Origin: Lacrimispora sphenoides JCM 1415
Lineage (GTDB): Bacteria > Bacillota > Clostridia > Lachnospirales > Lachnospiraceae
Reading direction: 5' to 3'
Length of the DNA: 64,000 nucleotides
NCBI RefSeq assembly: GCF_900105615.1
Contig: NZ_LT630003.1
Coordinates: forward strand, 3,422,501 to 3,486,500
Below the pieces are notes generated by a model. That model was not told the origin of the DNA. It searched no databases and saw only the letters and a program-made list of their open reading frames with translations. Every line of letters starts with the position of its first letter. The first letter of the stretch is position 1. Below, piece by piece: positions 35,394 through 44,152 of this stretch. The position numbers were made by a program, and so were the translations under genes.

Positions 35394-35434
35394 CATGTCT
35401 TTTGGACATCACGGAACACCCGGAAGGTGTGTCC
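35394..35434 (-). repeat. Intercistronic repeat, copy A (fliQ-fliR)
   Basis: CATGTCTTTTGGACATCACG and the hairpin that follows (GGAACACC / GGTGTGTCC) match the element at 40914-40953 (CATGTTCTTTTGGCATCAAG). Both lie between co-directional genes with the same orientation. Read on the minus strand the repeat is hairpin, then TGATGTCC-AAAA-GACATG. Confidence 0.5.
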
Positions 35435-35442
35435 TGCTCCTC

Positions 35443-35703
35443 TCATCTGAGCATGGTATTAAAAATATTGATGGTAAAATCACTGAGTGTAGTCATCATA
35501 TGATCACCCATCATCAAAAGCATCAGGCCAATTACAATCAGCTTCGGAACAAAGGTAATGGTTTGTTCATGGATCTGGGTTGCTGCCTGTATTATGGAAA
35601 TAATGATACCGATGACCATGCTGACGATCAGCACGGGACCAGCCATTTTAACCACCAATCCGAACAACTCATACATTAGGCTGTTCACTGCTACATCCGT
35701 CAT
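35443..35703 (-). CDS. fliQ: Flagellar export protein FliQ
   Basis: The 86-residue protein has two membrane helices (about 15-40 and 50-72) and the FliQ signature AATQIHEQTITFVPKLIVIG. It is a small subunit of the FliPQR channel. An AGGAGGTAAAAT site precedes the ATG. Gaps on both sides (76 and 99 bases) are larger than usual in this operon and contain hairpins. Confidence 0.96.
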   Translation of the reverse strand: MTDVAVNSLMYELFGLVVKMAGPVLIVSMVIGIIISIIQAATQIHEQTITFVPKLIVIGLMLLMMGDHMMTTLSDFTINIFNTMLR

Positions 35704-35727
35704 ATTTTACCTCCTGATGAATCAAGC

Positions 35728-35770
35728 GGATATGCTTGCATATCCAGTTGATGCCCGATCAAGCGGGGCA
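35728..35770 (-). repeat. Two adjacent hairpins between fliP and fliQ
   Basis: A perfect 8-base stem (GGATATGC-TT-GCATATCC, 35728-35745) and a second stem (TGCCCG / CGGGGCA, 35752-35770) lie just before fliQ. No T-run follows, so they more likely affect mRNA processing or decay. Confidence 0.55.
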
Positions 35771-35802
35771 CGCTGTTTGCTAATTCTAGGTTGAAAGTCC
35801 TG

Positions 35803-36465
35803 TCAGTAATGGAAGCTGTTAACCAAATTAGAAAACAGCAACTCCCAGCCATTAACTGTTACAAACAACAATAATTTAAATGGAAGGGAAATCATCGCCG
35901 GCGGCAGCATGACCATACCCATGGACATCAAAGTGCTGGACACAATGATATCAACCAGTAAAAACGGCAGATAAATCATAAATCCCGCCGTAAAGGCCCG
36001 CTCCAGCTCTGAGGTCATAAAAGATGGAATCACTACTGTCATAGGAAGTTCCTCAATGTTTTCCGGCTTATCGGTCTTGGACAAATCTATAAACACATTC
36101 AAAGTGTCCGTCTTCGTCTGTTTGAGCATAAACCGTTTCATGGGAACCGTCGCCCGGTTAAGTGCCTCCTGCTGGTTTATCTCTTCCCTGACGTAAGGTT
36201 GGTAAGCATTGGTGTTCACATCCTTTAACACCGGGTCCATAATAAACAGTGTCAGAAATAATGCAATTCCGACCAGCACCATATTGGGAGGACTCTGCTG
36301 AACTCCCAAGGCATTTCTGGTAAAAGATAAGACAATGATAATCCTTGTAAAGGAAGTCATCATCACCAGGATCGATGGCAGCAGGGAAATGATGGTCAAA
36401 ATGAGGAAAAGCTCCAGAGTCGGCACCCGGCCGCCATTAATATTAATCAAGGCATCTGTATTCAT
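35803..36465 (-). CDS. fliP: Flagellar export protein FliP
   Basis: The 220-residue protein has four membrane helices and FliP signatures (MMTSFTRIIIVLSFTRNALG, about 35-54; SELERAFTAGFMIYLPFLLVD; MGMVMLPP). It forms the core of the export channel with FliQ and FliR. The first helix begins about residue 17, and a classic signal peptide is not obvious. It follows fliO by 9 bases. Confidence 0.96.
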   Translation of the reverse strand: MNTDALININGGRVPTLELFLILTIISLLPSILVMMTSFTRIIIVLSFTRNALGVQQSPPNMVLVGIALFLTLFIMDPVLKDVNTNAYQPYVREEINQQEALNRATVPMKRFMLKQTKTDTLNVFIDLSKTDKPENIEELPMTVVIPSFMTSELERAFTAGFMIYLPFLLVDIIVSSTLMSMGMVMLPPAMISLPFKLLLFVTVNGWELLFSNLVNSFHY

Positions 36466-36474
36466 GGTTCCTCC

Positions 36475-36834
36475 TTACACATCATCCCTGTGTCTGTCTG
36501 TATATTTTTTTAATAACTTTTTAAAGCTTTCATACCCTTCTGCACCTGTAAATTGGGTCTGGGCAGACCCACCCTCCGGTATGTCTTCCTCCGAAAGTTC
36601 AGAAAGAAGGGTTATCTGAGAAGAAGCTATGCCGATAAGATAATAGTGATTCCCTACACGTACGATCGCTACTGCTTTATCCTGCCCCAGGGGAAGCCTG
36701 TCCAACATCTGCATACAGGTTCCTCCCCGCTTTAGCCCGACTCCTTTTCCAAGGCTTCTGGTAAATACATAACTCAAATACAGAATTACAACGGTAAGGA
36801 GCAGCGCAGAAAACAGACTAATCACGCTATTCAA
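36475..36834 (-). CDS. fliO: Flagellar biosynthesis protein FliO
   Basis: The 119-residue protein has one N-terminal membrane helix (ISLFSALLLTVVILYLSYVF) followed by a cytoplasmic FliO domain (LDRLPLGQDKAVAIVRVGNH, LIGIASSQITLL). FliO helps assemble the FliPQR channel. Position between fliY and fliP is the usual one. FliO is poorly conserved, so context adds much to the call. Confidence 0.88.
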   Translation of the reverse strand: MNSVISLFSALLLTVVILYLSYVFTRSLGKGVGLKRGGTCMQMLDRLPLGQDKAVAIVRVGNHYYLIGIASSQITLLSELSEEDIPEGGSAQTQFTGAEGYESFKKLLKKYTDRHRDDV

Positions 36835-36851
36835 ATGCAGCCACTTCCTCT

Positions 36852-38147
36852 CTATTCTCCATTCTTTTTAGTAATCTCTGTAATACGGATGCCAAAGTTA
36901 TCATCTACAACCACAACATCGCCTTTCGCAATGCAGCGGCCATTTACATATAAATCAACTTGTTCACCTGCCAGCTTGTCAAGGATAACAAGGGACCCTT
37001 TGGTAAATTCAAGAATCTCCTTTACCAGCTTTCTGGTTCTGCCAATTTCAACAGACACCTCAAGGGGCACTCCCATAATCAGTTCCCGGTTTTCCTCCTG
37101 CTCCTCAAACCGAACGTCTCCGTCTTTTAAACTATTTTGAGGAATAGGTTTCACATTTATGGTCTTAGGTTCCGGAGACCCTGTTTTTCTCATATTTTGC
37201 TGTTCGCTTTGCAGTTGTGATATCATCTGCTGCATTTGACTCATCATCTGCTGCTGCGTCTGTATTTGATCCATCATCTGCTGTACTGCCATCTGGTTAT
37301 CTCCTGTCATCTGCGGTATTTCCTGACTTCCCCCAGCCGTCTCTCTGTCAGCAGGCTGTTCAGCATTTATTGGCTCTTCGCCTCCAAAGCTGCCTGACAA
37401 CAACTTTTCAATCTCTTCCTGAGATAAGATTCCGCCTGAAGCCGGTTCCCTTAATTCCGTTTTCGTCTCTATGACTGGTTCCGGAATTTGTACTGGCTCC
37501 GGAATTTGCTCTGGTTTCGTAATTTGTACTGGTTCCGGAATAGGTTCCAGCATTTCCTGAGGTAAAAATCCTCTAACCAGTTCTTTTGCAAGATCAGGAG
37601 ACATTACGTTAATAAATTCACTTTCCAACTGGTCCGCAATTTTTAAAGTAAAACCGACAACCACCATGTATTCATCATTGTCATAATACTTTTCCTTGAA
37701 ATCATCCACATCTCCGATCTCAAAAGAACTGGGTGTCGATATATTAACTACCTTGCCTAAAAACTCGGAAAGTGCCGTTGCAGAAGCCCCCATCATCTGA
37801 TTCATAACTTCACAGATGGCGCTGATGTTCAGTTCATTTAATTCAAACTCTTCCTCTGGTGTTTCCATGCCCATGAGCATATCTACAATCACTTTTACAT
37901 CATGCCTCTTCAAAAGCATAATGTTGCTTCCGCTAAGTCCTGCAATATATGTAATCTCCACCCCTACTGCCGGCTCCAGGTTAGAAATTTCAAATTCTTC
38001 CTTTGACAAAACCTTTACCACCGGTGTGGTAATGTCAACTCTGGCATTGAGCATGGTAGATACTGCAGTGGCCGAGGCACCAAGGCTTATATTCAGTATT
38101 TCACCTATGGCATCAATTTCAAATGCGCTAAAATTCTTTGAATCCAT
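36852..38147 (-). CDS. fliY: Flagellar motor switch phosphatase FliY
   Basis: The 431-residue protein has two CheC-like active sites (D12-x3-E16-x2-N19 and S109-x3-E113-x2-N116), both complete, and a C-terminal FliN domain (about 345-430: LIMGVPLEVSVEIGRTRKLV, VYVNG-like VDLYVNGRCIAKGDVV). It is both switch ring component and CheY-P phosphatase. The linker holds PEPVQI repeats (about 205-225) and a Gln/Met-rich coil (about 285-320). Confidence 0.96.
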   Translation of the reverse strand: MDSKNFSAFEIDAIGEILNISLGASATAVSTMLNARVDITTPVVKVLSKEEFEISNLEPAVGVEITYIAGLSGSNIMLLKRHDVKVIVDMLMGMETPEEEFELNELNISAICEVMNQMMGASATALSEFLGKVVNISTPSSFEIGDVDDFKEKYYDNDEYMVVVGFTLKIADQLESEFINVMSPDLAKELVRGFLPQEMLEPIPEPVQITKPEQIPEPVQIPEPVIETKTELREPASGGILSQEEIEKLLSGSFGGEEPINAEQPADRETAGGSQEIPQMTGDNQMAVQQMMDQIQTQQQMMSQMQQMISQLQSEQQNMRKTGSPEPKTINVKPIPQNSLKDGDVRFEEQEENRELIMGVPLEVSVEIGRTRKLVKEILEFTKGSLVILDKLAGEQVDLYVNGRCIAKGDVVVVDDNFGIRITEITKKNGE

Positions 38148-38196
38148 ACAACTTTTCTCCCTTTATACTCATTAGCCCTCTATGCCAAGTCACGCG

Positions 38197-38643
38197 TTAC
38201 TTTCCAATTTCCAATGCCTTGGAGGCCATCATCTTTATGGCATTAAATGCTGTTATGTTGGCCTCATAGGACCGGTATGCAGACATACTGTCTACTGTTT
38301 CTTTTAGCAAATCCACATTTGGCATCTGCACATAGCCGTTTTCATCCGCATCCGGATGATCCGGATTGTAAACGGACTTATAGGGACTGGTGTCTTGCAC
38401 GATCTGTGAAACCCTGACGCCGCCTGTGCTCTGCTGCCTGCTTATGCCGGCTGCATTCATCATAATTCTTCGGAAGTTATTTTCATTCCTGGATTCAAGT
38501 ACTACCATTTTTCTCTGGTATGGCCCGCCTGCTTCCGTCCTCGTTGTATCAATATTAGCAATGTTCTCCGATGCAATATCCAGTCGAAGCCGCTGGGCGG
38601 TCATTGCCGACGCACTAATATTCATGGAACTTAAAAATGACAT
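38197..38643 (-). CDS. flgC: Flagellar proximal rod protein FlgC
   Basis: The 148-residue FlgC has ISASAMTAQRLRLDIASENI and ANIDTTRTEAGGPYQRK (about 9-45) and the C-terminal coil DSMSAYRSYEANITAFNAI. It is a proximal rod subunit. FlgC normally sits between flgB and fliE; here it lies between cheY and fliY, some 13 kb away, while flgB is followed directly by fliE. The frame and length are intact, so it is a moved gene, not a remnant. Confidence 0.94.
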   Translation of the reverse strand: MSFLSSMNISASAMTAQRLRLDIASENIANIDTTRTEAGGPYQRKMVVLESRNENNFRRIMMNAAGISRQQSTGGVRVSQIVQDTSPYKSVYNPDHPDADENGYVQMPNVDLLKETVDSMSAYRSYEANITAFNAIKMMASKALEIGK

Positions 38644-38666
38644 TTGACCCCTCCTCTACGGTAAAA

Positions 38667-39026
38667 CTAACCGATAATGCCTGTAACAGTTTTAAGAATT
38701 CTGTCCGGTTTAAAGGGCTTTACAATAAAATCCTTGGCTCCTGATTTGATCGCTTCGATTACCATGCTCTCCTGTCCCATGGCAGAGCACATAACAACCG
38801 CTGCATCCGGGGATTTCGCTTTTATTAATTTTAATGCTTCCAGACCATCCATGTTAGGCATTGTAATGTCCATAATTACAAGATCCGGAGTGATTTCAGA
38901 AAACATCTGTACAGCCTGAGCTCCGTCAGACGCCTCGTATAAATCGGTGTATCCGTTTTTAGACAACGTATCCTTAATCATCATTCTCATAAATGCCGCA
39001 TCATCTACTAATAATATTTTCGCCAT
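38667..39026 (-). CDS. cheY: Chemotaxis response regulator CheY
   Basis: The 119-residue receiver has D8-D9, phospho-acceptor D53 (LVIMDITMPNMDG), Ser81 and K103 (KDFIVKPFK). CheA phosphorylates it; CheY-P binds the switch (FliM/FliY). It lies between fliM and the displaced flgC with an AAGGAG-type site. It is the closer match to classical Firmicute CheY than the regulator at 2.1 kb. Confidence 0.95.
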   Translation of the reverse strand: MAKILLVDDAAFMRMMIKDTLSKNGYTDLYEASDGAQAVQMFSEITPDLVIMDITMPNMDGLEALKLIKAKSPDAAVVMCSAMGQESMVIEAIKSGAKDFIVKPFKPDRILKTVTGIIG

Positions 39027-39074
39027 TCTTTTGCATCTCCTTTATTATCTTTAATTCTTTATATAATCCCTGAC

Positions 39075-40094
39075 TCAGTTTTCACCAGCCTGGTAATTTC
39101 CTTCTTCTACAAGACTATCAATCCGAACTGCAGTATTCCTTTTGTGAACACCCAGCTGTCCCTTAAACCACGGCTGGTCTTCCACATACAGCTTGATGTC
39201 GGATTCCTTAGGCGTACCTAAATTGATGACGTCTCCCACATGAAGATTATAAACATCGTCCAGAGTAATGACAGACTCTCCTACTTTAGCACGAACCATT
39301 AAGTCAGTGGCCCTGATGTTGTTTAGGATTTCAAGTTTAGTATCCTGACTGTTTTCTTCATCTCCCATAGCACTGGCTCTTCGCTTATCTATAATACTGA
39401 ATGTATTCATCAGGAGATTTCCTGGGATACAGAGACTTAGTCTCCCAGAGCAACCTTCCATTTCCACATCTATAACGATGATTACTATGGTTTCATCCAC
39501 ACCGATTTCCTGAAACATGCTTGGGTTTTCTTCCAACCTCTCCAGCTCAAAGTTAAGATTAATGTAACTTGACCAGGAATCCTTTAATGGCGCTATCACA
39601 TATTGGATTACTCTGCGGTATAAAGCCATCTCTATTTCCGTATAGGCATAGGACAGCCCAACATTGGTTTCCTTCCCCAAGCCCCCCAGCATGCGGTCGA
39701 TTAAGCTAAGCATTAATGGCATGCTTGCATTGATTAATAGAGGCGGGTTCTTGGAATGATCCGGCAAAGTCACATTGACAAGGGTAAGGACATCATTATC
39801 ACTGAGGGCGTTACTGAATTCATAATACCGCTGTTCCTCTACCGTAACGACTGACAGTTCACTGGAAGTTCGAAACAGACTATTTATCTGGGAACCTGCG
39901 ATCCTGGAATAATTGTCGAATATACTGCCTAAAACTTTAAGCTTGTCCTTAGTAAATTTTTTCGGACTGTAAAAATCATATTTCCTATATTTTAATTCAT
40001 CTTCTTTTCTTTCAATCTCCTGGCTCAGCTCATTTGTTCCCTGAAGGGAATTGAGCAGTGCATCAATTTGATTTTGGGATAATACTTCAGCCAT
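39075..40094 (-). CDS. fliM: Flagellar motor switch protein FliM
   Basis: The roughly 339-residue FliM has a CheY-binding N-terminus (AEVLSQNQIDALLNSLQ), a CheC-like middle domain (about 45-235) and a C-terminal FliN-like domain (about 255-330: LMVRAKVGESVITLDDVYNL, VHKRNTAVRI). It forms the C-ring and binds CheY-P. The ATG at 40094 is chosen since GCGGGAG lies 8 bases upstream; an earlier GTG adds only three residues. Confidence 0.95.
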   Translation of the reverse strand: MAEVLSQNQIDALLNSLQGTNELSQEIERKEDELKYRKYDFYSPKKFTKDKLKVLGSIFDNYSRIAGSQINSLFRTSSELSVVTVEEQRYYEFSNALSDNDVLTLVNVTLPDHSKNPPLLINASMPLMLSLIDRMLGGLGKETNVGLSYAYTEIEMALYRRVIQYVIAPLKDSWSSYINLNFELERLEENPSMFQEIGVDETIVIIVIDVEMEGCSGRLSLCIPGNLLMNTFSIIDKRRASAMGDEENSQDTKLEILNNIRATDLMVRAKVGESVITLDDVYNLHVGDVINLGTPKESDIKLYVEDQPWFKGQLGVHKRNTAVRIDSLVEEGNYQAGEN

Positions 40095-40117
40095 TTGTTT
40101 CACTCCCGCTTCATTTT

Positions 40118-40885
40118 TTAATTGCCCGGCACGTTCTGATAATCCTGATATATCTGGTTGTAATATTCTTCCAGGGATTTTTCTACCGTATCATTCTTGG
40201 TTATCAATATTTCCACGCGGCGGTTCTGCGCCCTCCCATCTTCCGTATCAAAAGGCGCAACGGGACGGAACTGACCATAGCTGGTACCCACCAGTTTTTC
40301 CGGTGAAACAGCATGTCTGCTTTGGAGAAAAATAACAACCTCTGCGGAACGCTGTGCAGAAAGCATCCTGTCATTGCGGATATTGTTTGGCCTGTCTGGA
40401 TCTCCCTGAGAGGTGTGACCCAATACCTGTACTTCTTTTATGGAAGAGTCCACCTGCGTCATAGCAGAGGCAAACTGCTCAAGGACGTCCTTTCCCTCCT
40501 GACGGAGCACAGAACTGTCCCCATCAAAAAACACTTTGTCGCGGAATGAAATAAACGTAAAACCGTCTCCGCGGGTAATTTCTACGGAATCCTGCATTCC
40601 TCTCTCTTGAACCACATGTTTCAGAGCCGTATACAATGCGTCAAAATCCGTGACCTCTTCTTTTGCCGGGTCCCCACGGAATTCCCCCTCGCTATCGTTG
40701 ATATTGGACTCAATGCTTTCAAGAGCACTGGGATTAAAGCTCTGAACTAATTTCTTCCATTTGCTCTGATCCATGGACGACATGGAATACAGAAGAACGA
40801 AAAAACACAGCAGCAAAGTAACCATGTCCCCATATGTATCCATCCAGCTTCCAGATTCCTCCGGCTGCTTATTTCTCTTAATCAT
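40118..40885 (-). CDS. motB: Stator protein MotB
   Basis: The 255-residue protein has a short basic N-terminus, one membrane helix with the proton-channel Asp (SWMDTYGDMVTLLLCFFVLL, about 13-32) and a C-terminal OmpA-like peptidoglycan-binding domain (about 120-240: LGHTSQGDPDRPNNIRNDRM, NRRVEILI). It anchors the stator to the wall. No FliL gene lies between motB and fliM, where it is common. It follows motA across an 83-base gap with a repeat. Confidence 0.95.
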   Translation of the reverse strand: MIKRNKQPEESGSWMDTYGDMVTLLLCFFVLLYSMSSMDQSKWKKLVQSFNPSALESIESNINDSEGEFRGDPAKEEVTDFDALYTALKHVVQERGMQDSVEITRGDGFTFISFRDKVFFDGDSSVLRQEGKDVLEQFASAMTQVDSSIKEVQVLGHTSQGDPDRPNNIRNDRMLSAQRSAEVVIFLQSRHAVSPEKLVGTSYGQFRPVAPFDTEDGRAQNRRVEILITKNDTVEKSLEEYYNQIYQDYQNVPGN

Positions 40886-40913
40886 ACAACCACCTGTTTT
40901 TCACTTTCCTACC

Positions 40914-40953
40914 CATGTTCTTTTGGCATCAAGGCATGCCCCCCGGGCGTTCC
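40914..40953 (-). repeat. Intercistronic repeat, copy B (motA-motB)
   Basis: CATGTTCTTTTGGCATCAAG and the GC-rich stretch after it match copy A at 35394-35434 in sequence, orientation and position before a downstream gene. Confidence 0.5.
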
Positions 40954-40968
40954 TCTTTCGCAATCTAA

Positions 40969-41778
40969 TTAGTCGGTATTTACGCTTCCTTCACTAACGG
41001 GCTTTTTCATTGTGATTTTTCCCTGCTGCTTCTGAGACAGGTAAGATAACAGCTTTTCCTCCAGGTACTTAGGATTATCTCCTGCCTGAATGGACAAAAC
41101 ACCTTCAATAATAATCTGCTTATATAAGACTTCTTCCTCATTCCGGATACGAAGCTTCTTGCCCATAGGATTGAACAGTAAATGAGCCAGAATACAGCCG
41201 TAAAATGTGGTAATCAAAGCCACAGACATATCAGCACCAAGGCTGTTTGATCCGTTTCCAGACATATCCATACTTTTTAACATGTTAACCAATCCTACCA
41301 GCGTACCAATCATACCGAAGGCCGGAGCCACTCCTGATCCCCTGTCATAGATGCTGACATCCTGCTCATGACGGTCTATCATAGCTGCCACTTCGCTTTC
41401 CAGCATCTCCCTGATTTTCTCCGCATCCATGGCATCTACAATTAGCATCACGCTTTGTTTCAGAAAAGGATCCTTGATGGTAGCAGCCTGCTCTTCCAGA
41501 ACTAAAAGTCCCTTTTTTCTAGCCGTTTTCGCCATATCCACCAGGGTATGAATAACGGCTTCCGAATTATACCGGTTGGAGCTGATCATAATTCCGATGT
41601 GTTTTGGAATCTGTGCCAGGGTCTTAAACGGAAAGCTGGCTATCAATGCTGCCACAGTGCCTCCCACAACGATGATAACACTGGGCATGTCCAAGAAATT
41701 CACCAGCTTATCTGCACCGATTCCGTAGATAATCAATACGATTCCCAGCACCCAGCCAACGATCAATGATACATCCAT
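40969..41778 (-). CDS. motA: Stator protein MotA
   Basis: The 269-residue protein has four membrane helices, the conserved GTLVGLVNMLKSMD region (about 157-170) and a cytoplasmic loop (about 50-145) that meets the rotor. With MotB it forms the ion channel that drives rotation. The C-terminal SYLSQKQQGKITMKKPVSEG tail is basic. It follows flbD by 33 bases. Confidence 0.95.
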   Translation of the reverse strand: MDVSLIVGWVLGIVLIIYGIGADKLVNFLDMPSVIIVVGGTVAALIASFPFKTLAQIPKHIGIMISSNRYNSEAVIHTLVDMAKTARKKGLLVLEEQAATIKDPFLKQSVMLIVDAMDAEKIREMLESEVAAMIDRHEQDVSIYDRGSGVAPAFGMIGTLVGLVNMLKSMDMSGNGSNSLGADMSVALITTFYGCILAHLLFNPMGKKLRIRNEEEVLYKQIIIEGVLSIQAGDNPKYLEEKLLSYLSQKQQGKITMKKPVSEGSVNTD

Positions 41779-41811
41779 AAGTAACCTCCTATATTCCAGG
41801 CAGTACCTGGA

Positions 41812-42015
41812 TTAAACGTTCTTTTTCTGCGCACGCGCATATATTTGAGCGTGGAATTCAATCACCCGGTCAATGATCTCATCAACACTTTCTTTTACCA
41901 CATAATGTTTTCCATTAACCATTATTACATTTGACTCCGGTATGGTTTCAATCCGCTCAATCTGATTGCAATTGATTACAAATTCCTCATCATTCAGCCT
42001 TGTAAGACAAATCAT
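41812..42015 (-). CDS. flbD: FlbD family flagellar protein (SwrD-like)
   Basis: The 67-residue protein (MICLTRLNDEEFVINCNQIE, about 1-20; VDEIIDRVIEFHAQIY) fits FlbD/YlzI. The B. subtilis relative SwrD raises stator output and swarming power, and its place between flgE and motA agrees with a motor link. It is a short cytoplasmic protein with no other domain. Confidence 0.92.
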   Translation of the reverse strand: MICLTRLNDEEFVINCNQIERIETIPESNVIMVNGKHYVVKESVDEIIDRVIEFHAQIYARAQKKNV

Positions 42016-42077
42016 GGCTCAACTCCTCTCATATAGGGAAGCGGCAGTCACCGCCTCCCTGAATCTACGTAAGTTTA

Positions 42078-43676
42078 TTACCGCTTAATATTAACCAGTT
42101 CTTCAAGCATCTGATCTGTAACTGTAATGATTTTAGAGTTGGCCTGGAATCCTCTCTGTGTAGTGATCATATCTGTCATCTCAGTCGCAAGGTCCACCTT
42201 TGCCATTTCCAGATAATTTCCCATGATTCGGCCCTGGACGCCACCGGCTTCATAAATGCTTATGTTGCCAGCGTTACTGCCTGGGACATAATAATAGCCT
42301 GTTGTTTTTTCCAGACCGTTGACATTCTGAACACCTGCTAAGGCAATCTTACCGATGATAACTGTAGCGCCATTCTCGGAACTACCGACTAAGGTACCGT
42401 CCTGCTGGACTGCATAGTTGGTCAGCCTGGCAAGCTCATCATTTGCACCAGCATTGCCCACCTCCGTACTGGTAGAATCTTTCTGAGCTGTTTCAAGAGT
42501 CTTTTCGGCATTTGTTACTCCATTTTCGGCTGTTTTCACCATTGCTTCAGCCTTCTTTACAGCCTGGTTGGCGGTGTCCCGTTTGCCCTCAAGAGAATCA
42601 GGTTCAATTTTGCTTAAAGCCGCCTGAAGTTCATCCAACGCTTTTCTTGCCGCATCCAATGCTTCCTTATCTGTTGTTGTACCGCTGGCATTATAAGTAG
42701 CAAGAGCTGCTTCATAGGCATCCCAAACGCCAGGCATCTTTGAAGCATTATCCGCCAGTGCCTTTGGTGCGCGTAGTTCCGCCTGGCCTTCAATCAGTTT
42801 ATATACTGCTTTTTCATAAACCGTTCTTGCCGTGTCATAAGCATTCTTCAGATCATCAGAATGTGCCGGATCATTTTTACCATCAAGCCATTCCGCATAA
42901 GCCTTTTCCATGGCTGTCTTAGCATCATCACGATTTGTCGTTAATGTTTTAATATCCAGCGATGTACTCTTATCCCCATACGCCTTATCTGCCGCAATAT
43001 ATTCTTCTCTTGCTTTTCCCAAATCCAAATTCAATTTGCTTAAGTTTGCTCGTGCTTCCTCAAGAGCTTTTCTTGCCTCATTTACCTTCTCCGCTGCAGT
43101 CTTATTACCTATCGTTGCCATATCTGATTCCATGGGAATCCTCAGTGGTTTTAATGATGTGGTATCAAAACTATCGCTGCTGGATAAATCGCTGCTGCTA
43201 TTTGAAAATCCATATACATAATTTCCTGAATCATCAACCAGATAACCCTGATTATCCACAGTAAATTGCCCTACTCTGGAAAGAGACAGACCTTTGGAGG
43301 AAATGACATCTGAATCCTCAAGGGAAAAACCCTCTCCGTCTCCAACCATTGGACCTACAATATAAAATCCTGTACCGTCAATATAGCAGTCAAGCCCTCT
43401 GGAAGAAGGCGACGGGCTTCCCATTGAGAAATCATATGTGATGCTTCCGGTAGTTACACCATATCCTACCTGATTGGCGTTGGTTCCTCCATAGCCGCCG
43501 GCAGCTGTACTGCCTTTTGAGCTAGATGACGTGTTCATGTACATAGTATCTTTAAAGGACATAGTGCCCGCCTTAAATCCCCATGTATTCACGTTAGCTA
43601 TATTATTACCGATAACATCCATTTTGGCCTGGTGAGTCCTAAGACCTGCCACACCGGCAAACATTGATTTGACCAT
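42078..43676 (-). CDS. flgE: Hook protein FlgE with a large helical insertion
   Basis: The 532-residue FlgE has the usual N-terminus (MDVIGNNIANVNTWGFKAGT, about 19-38), hook core (about 90-180) and C-terminus (VDLATEMTDMITTQRGFQAN, about 494-513). Between about 190 and 400 it carries a highly charged Ala/Lys/Glu-rich segment (KVNEARKALEEARANLSKLN, ALDAARKALDELQAALSKIE, AEAMVKTAENGVTNAEKTLE) that should be helical or coiled coil, in place of the beta-rich outer hook domains. The start follows AAAGGAG at 43676; an upstream codon would extend it without a ribosome site. Confidence 0.93.
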   Translation of the reverse strand: MVKSMFAGVAGLRTHQAKMDVIGNNIANVNTWGFKAGTMSFKDTMYMNTSSSSKGSTAAGGYGGTNANQVGYGVTTGSITYDFSMGSPSPSSRGLDCYIDGTGFYIVGPMVGDGEGFSLEDSDVISSKGLSLSRVGQFTVDNQGYLVDDSGNYVYGFSNSSSDLSSSDSFDTTSLKPLRIPMESDMATIGNKTAAEKVNEARKALEEARANLSKLNLDLGKAREEYIAADKAYGDKSTSLDIKTLTTNRDDAKTAMEKAYAEWLDGKNDPAHSDDLKNAYDTARTVYEKAVYKLIEGQAELRAPKALADNASKMPGVWDAYEAALATYNASGTTTDKEALDAARKALDELQAALSKIEPDSLEGKRDTANQAVKKAEAMVKTAENGVTNAEKTLETAQKDSTSTEVGNAGANDELARLTNYAVQQDGTLVGSSENGATVIIGKIALAGVQNVNGLEKTTGYYYVPGSNAGNISIYEAGGVQGRIMGNYLEMAKVDLATEMTDMITTQRGFQANSKIITVTDQMLEELVNIKR

Positions 43677-43757
43677 AGTTTTTATTCTCCTTTGTTTTTT
43701 ACGCCTTCCTCCTGCTGTCAATCGGACACACAGGAAAAGCCTCCATAAATGGTCCAG

Positions 43758-44132
43758 CTATAATAGGACGGCGCTATCAATATTGGTGAAAATATTTTCT
43801 TTCATTTCATTTCCTGACATGGTTGTTACCACAGTATTATTGGGCACATTGACAATAAATGCTCCCCTGTCACTGATAATCACCACGTCTTTTGCACCTT
43901 TTATACGGGCTTTTTCCACTGCAGACTGCAAATCCTGTAAAAATGAATCCGACATTTCAATTCCGCGCTGATTTACCCTCTCTGCAGCATGGCGGGAAAA
44001 CTGGAGTTCCTCCTTTTTGTCAATCCTGCTTTGAAGGATCTCATTAAAGCTGCCTGCCGGTTTTGATATTGCGGCCGCATTCCGCAGCTTTAACTGCCTT
44101 AATTCCTCATGCTGATTTATTTTGCCTAGCAT
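43758..44132 (-). CDS. TIGR02530-type flagellar operon protein
   Basis: The 124-residue protein has the family core LQFSRHAAERVNQRGIEMSD (about 42-61) and AKDVVIISDRGAFIVNVPNN (about 81-100). Members occur next to flgD and flgE in Firmicute flagellar operons; the function is unknown, possibly in hook assembly. GGAAGGTGATGATTA precedes the ATG. Confidence 0.88.
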   Translation of the reverse strand: MLGKINQHEELRQLKLRNAAAISKPAGSFNEILQSRIDKKEELQFSRHAAERVNQRGIEMSDSFLQDLQSAVEKARIKGAKDVVIISDRGAFIVNVPNNTVVTTMSGNEMKENIFTNIDSAVLL

Positions 44133-44152
44133 TAATCATCACCTTCCGCATT

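Noticed and set aside
42512..43264. Plus-strand frames opposite the FlgE insertion
   Set aside because: They arise from the biased composition of the helical insertion on the other strand and lack ribosome sites.
43677..43721. Upstream start of FlgE
   Set aside because: The extra basic residues precede a clear AAAGGAG site and the standard FlgE beginning MVKSMFAG.
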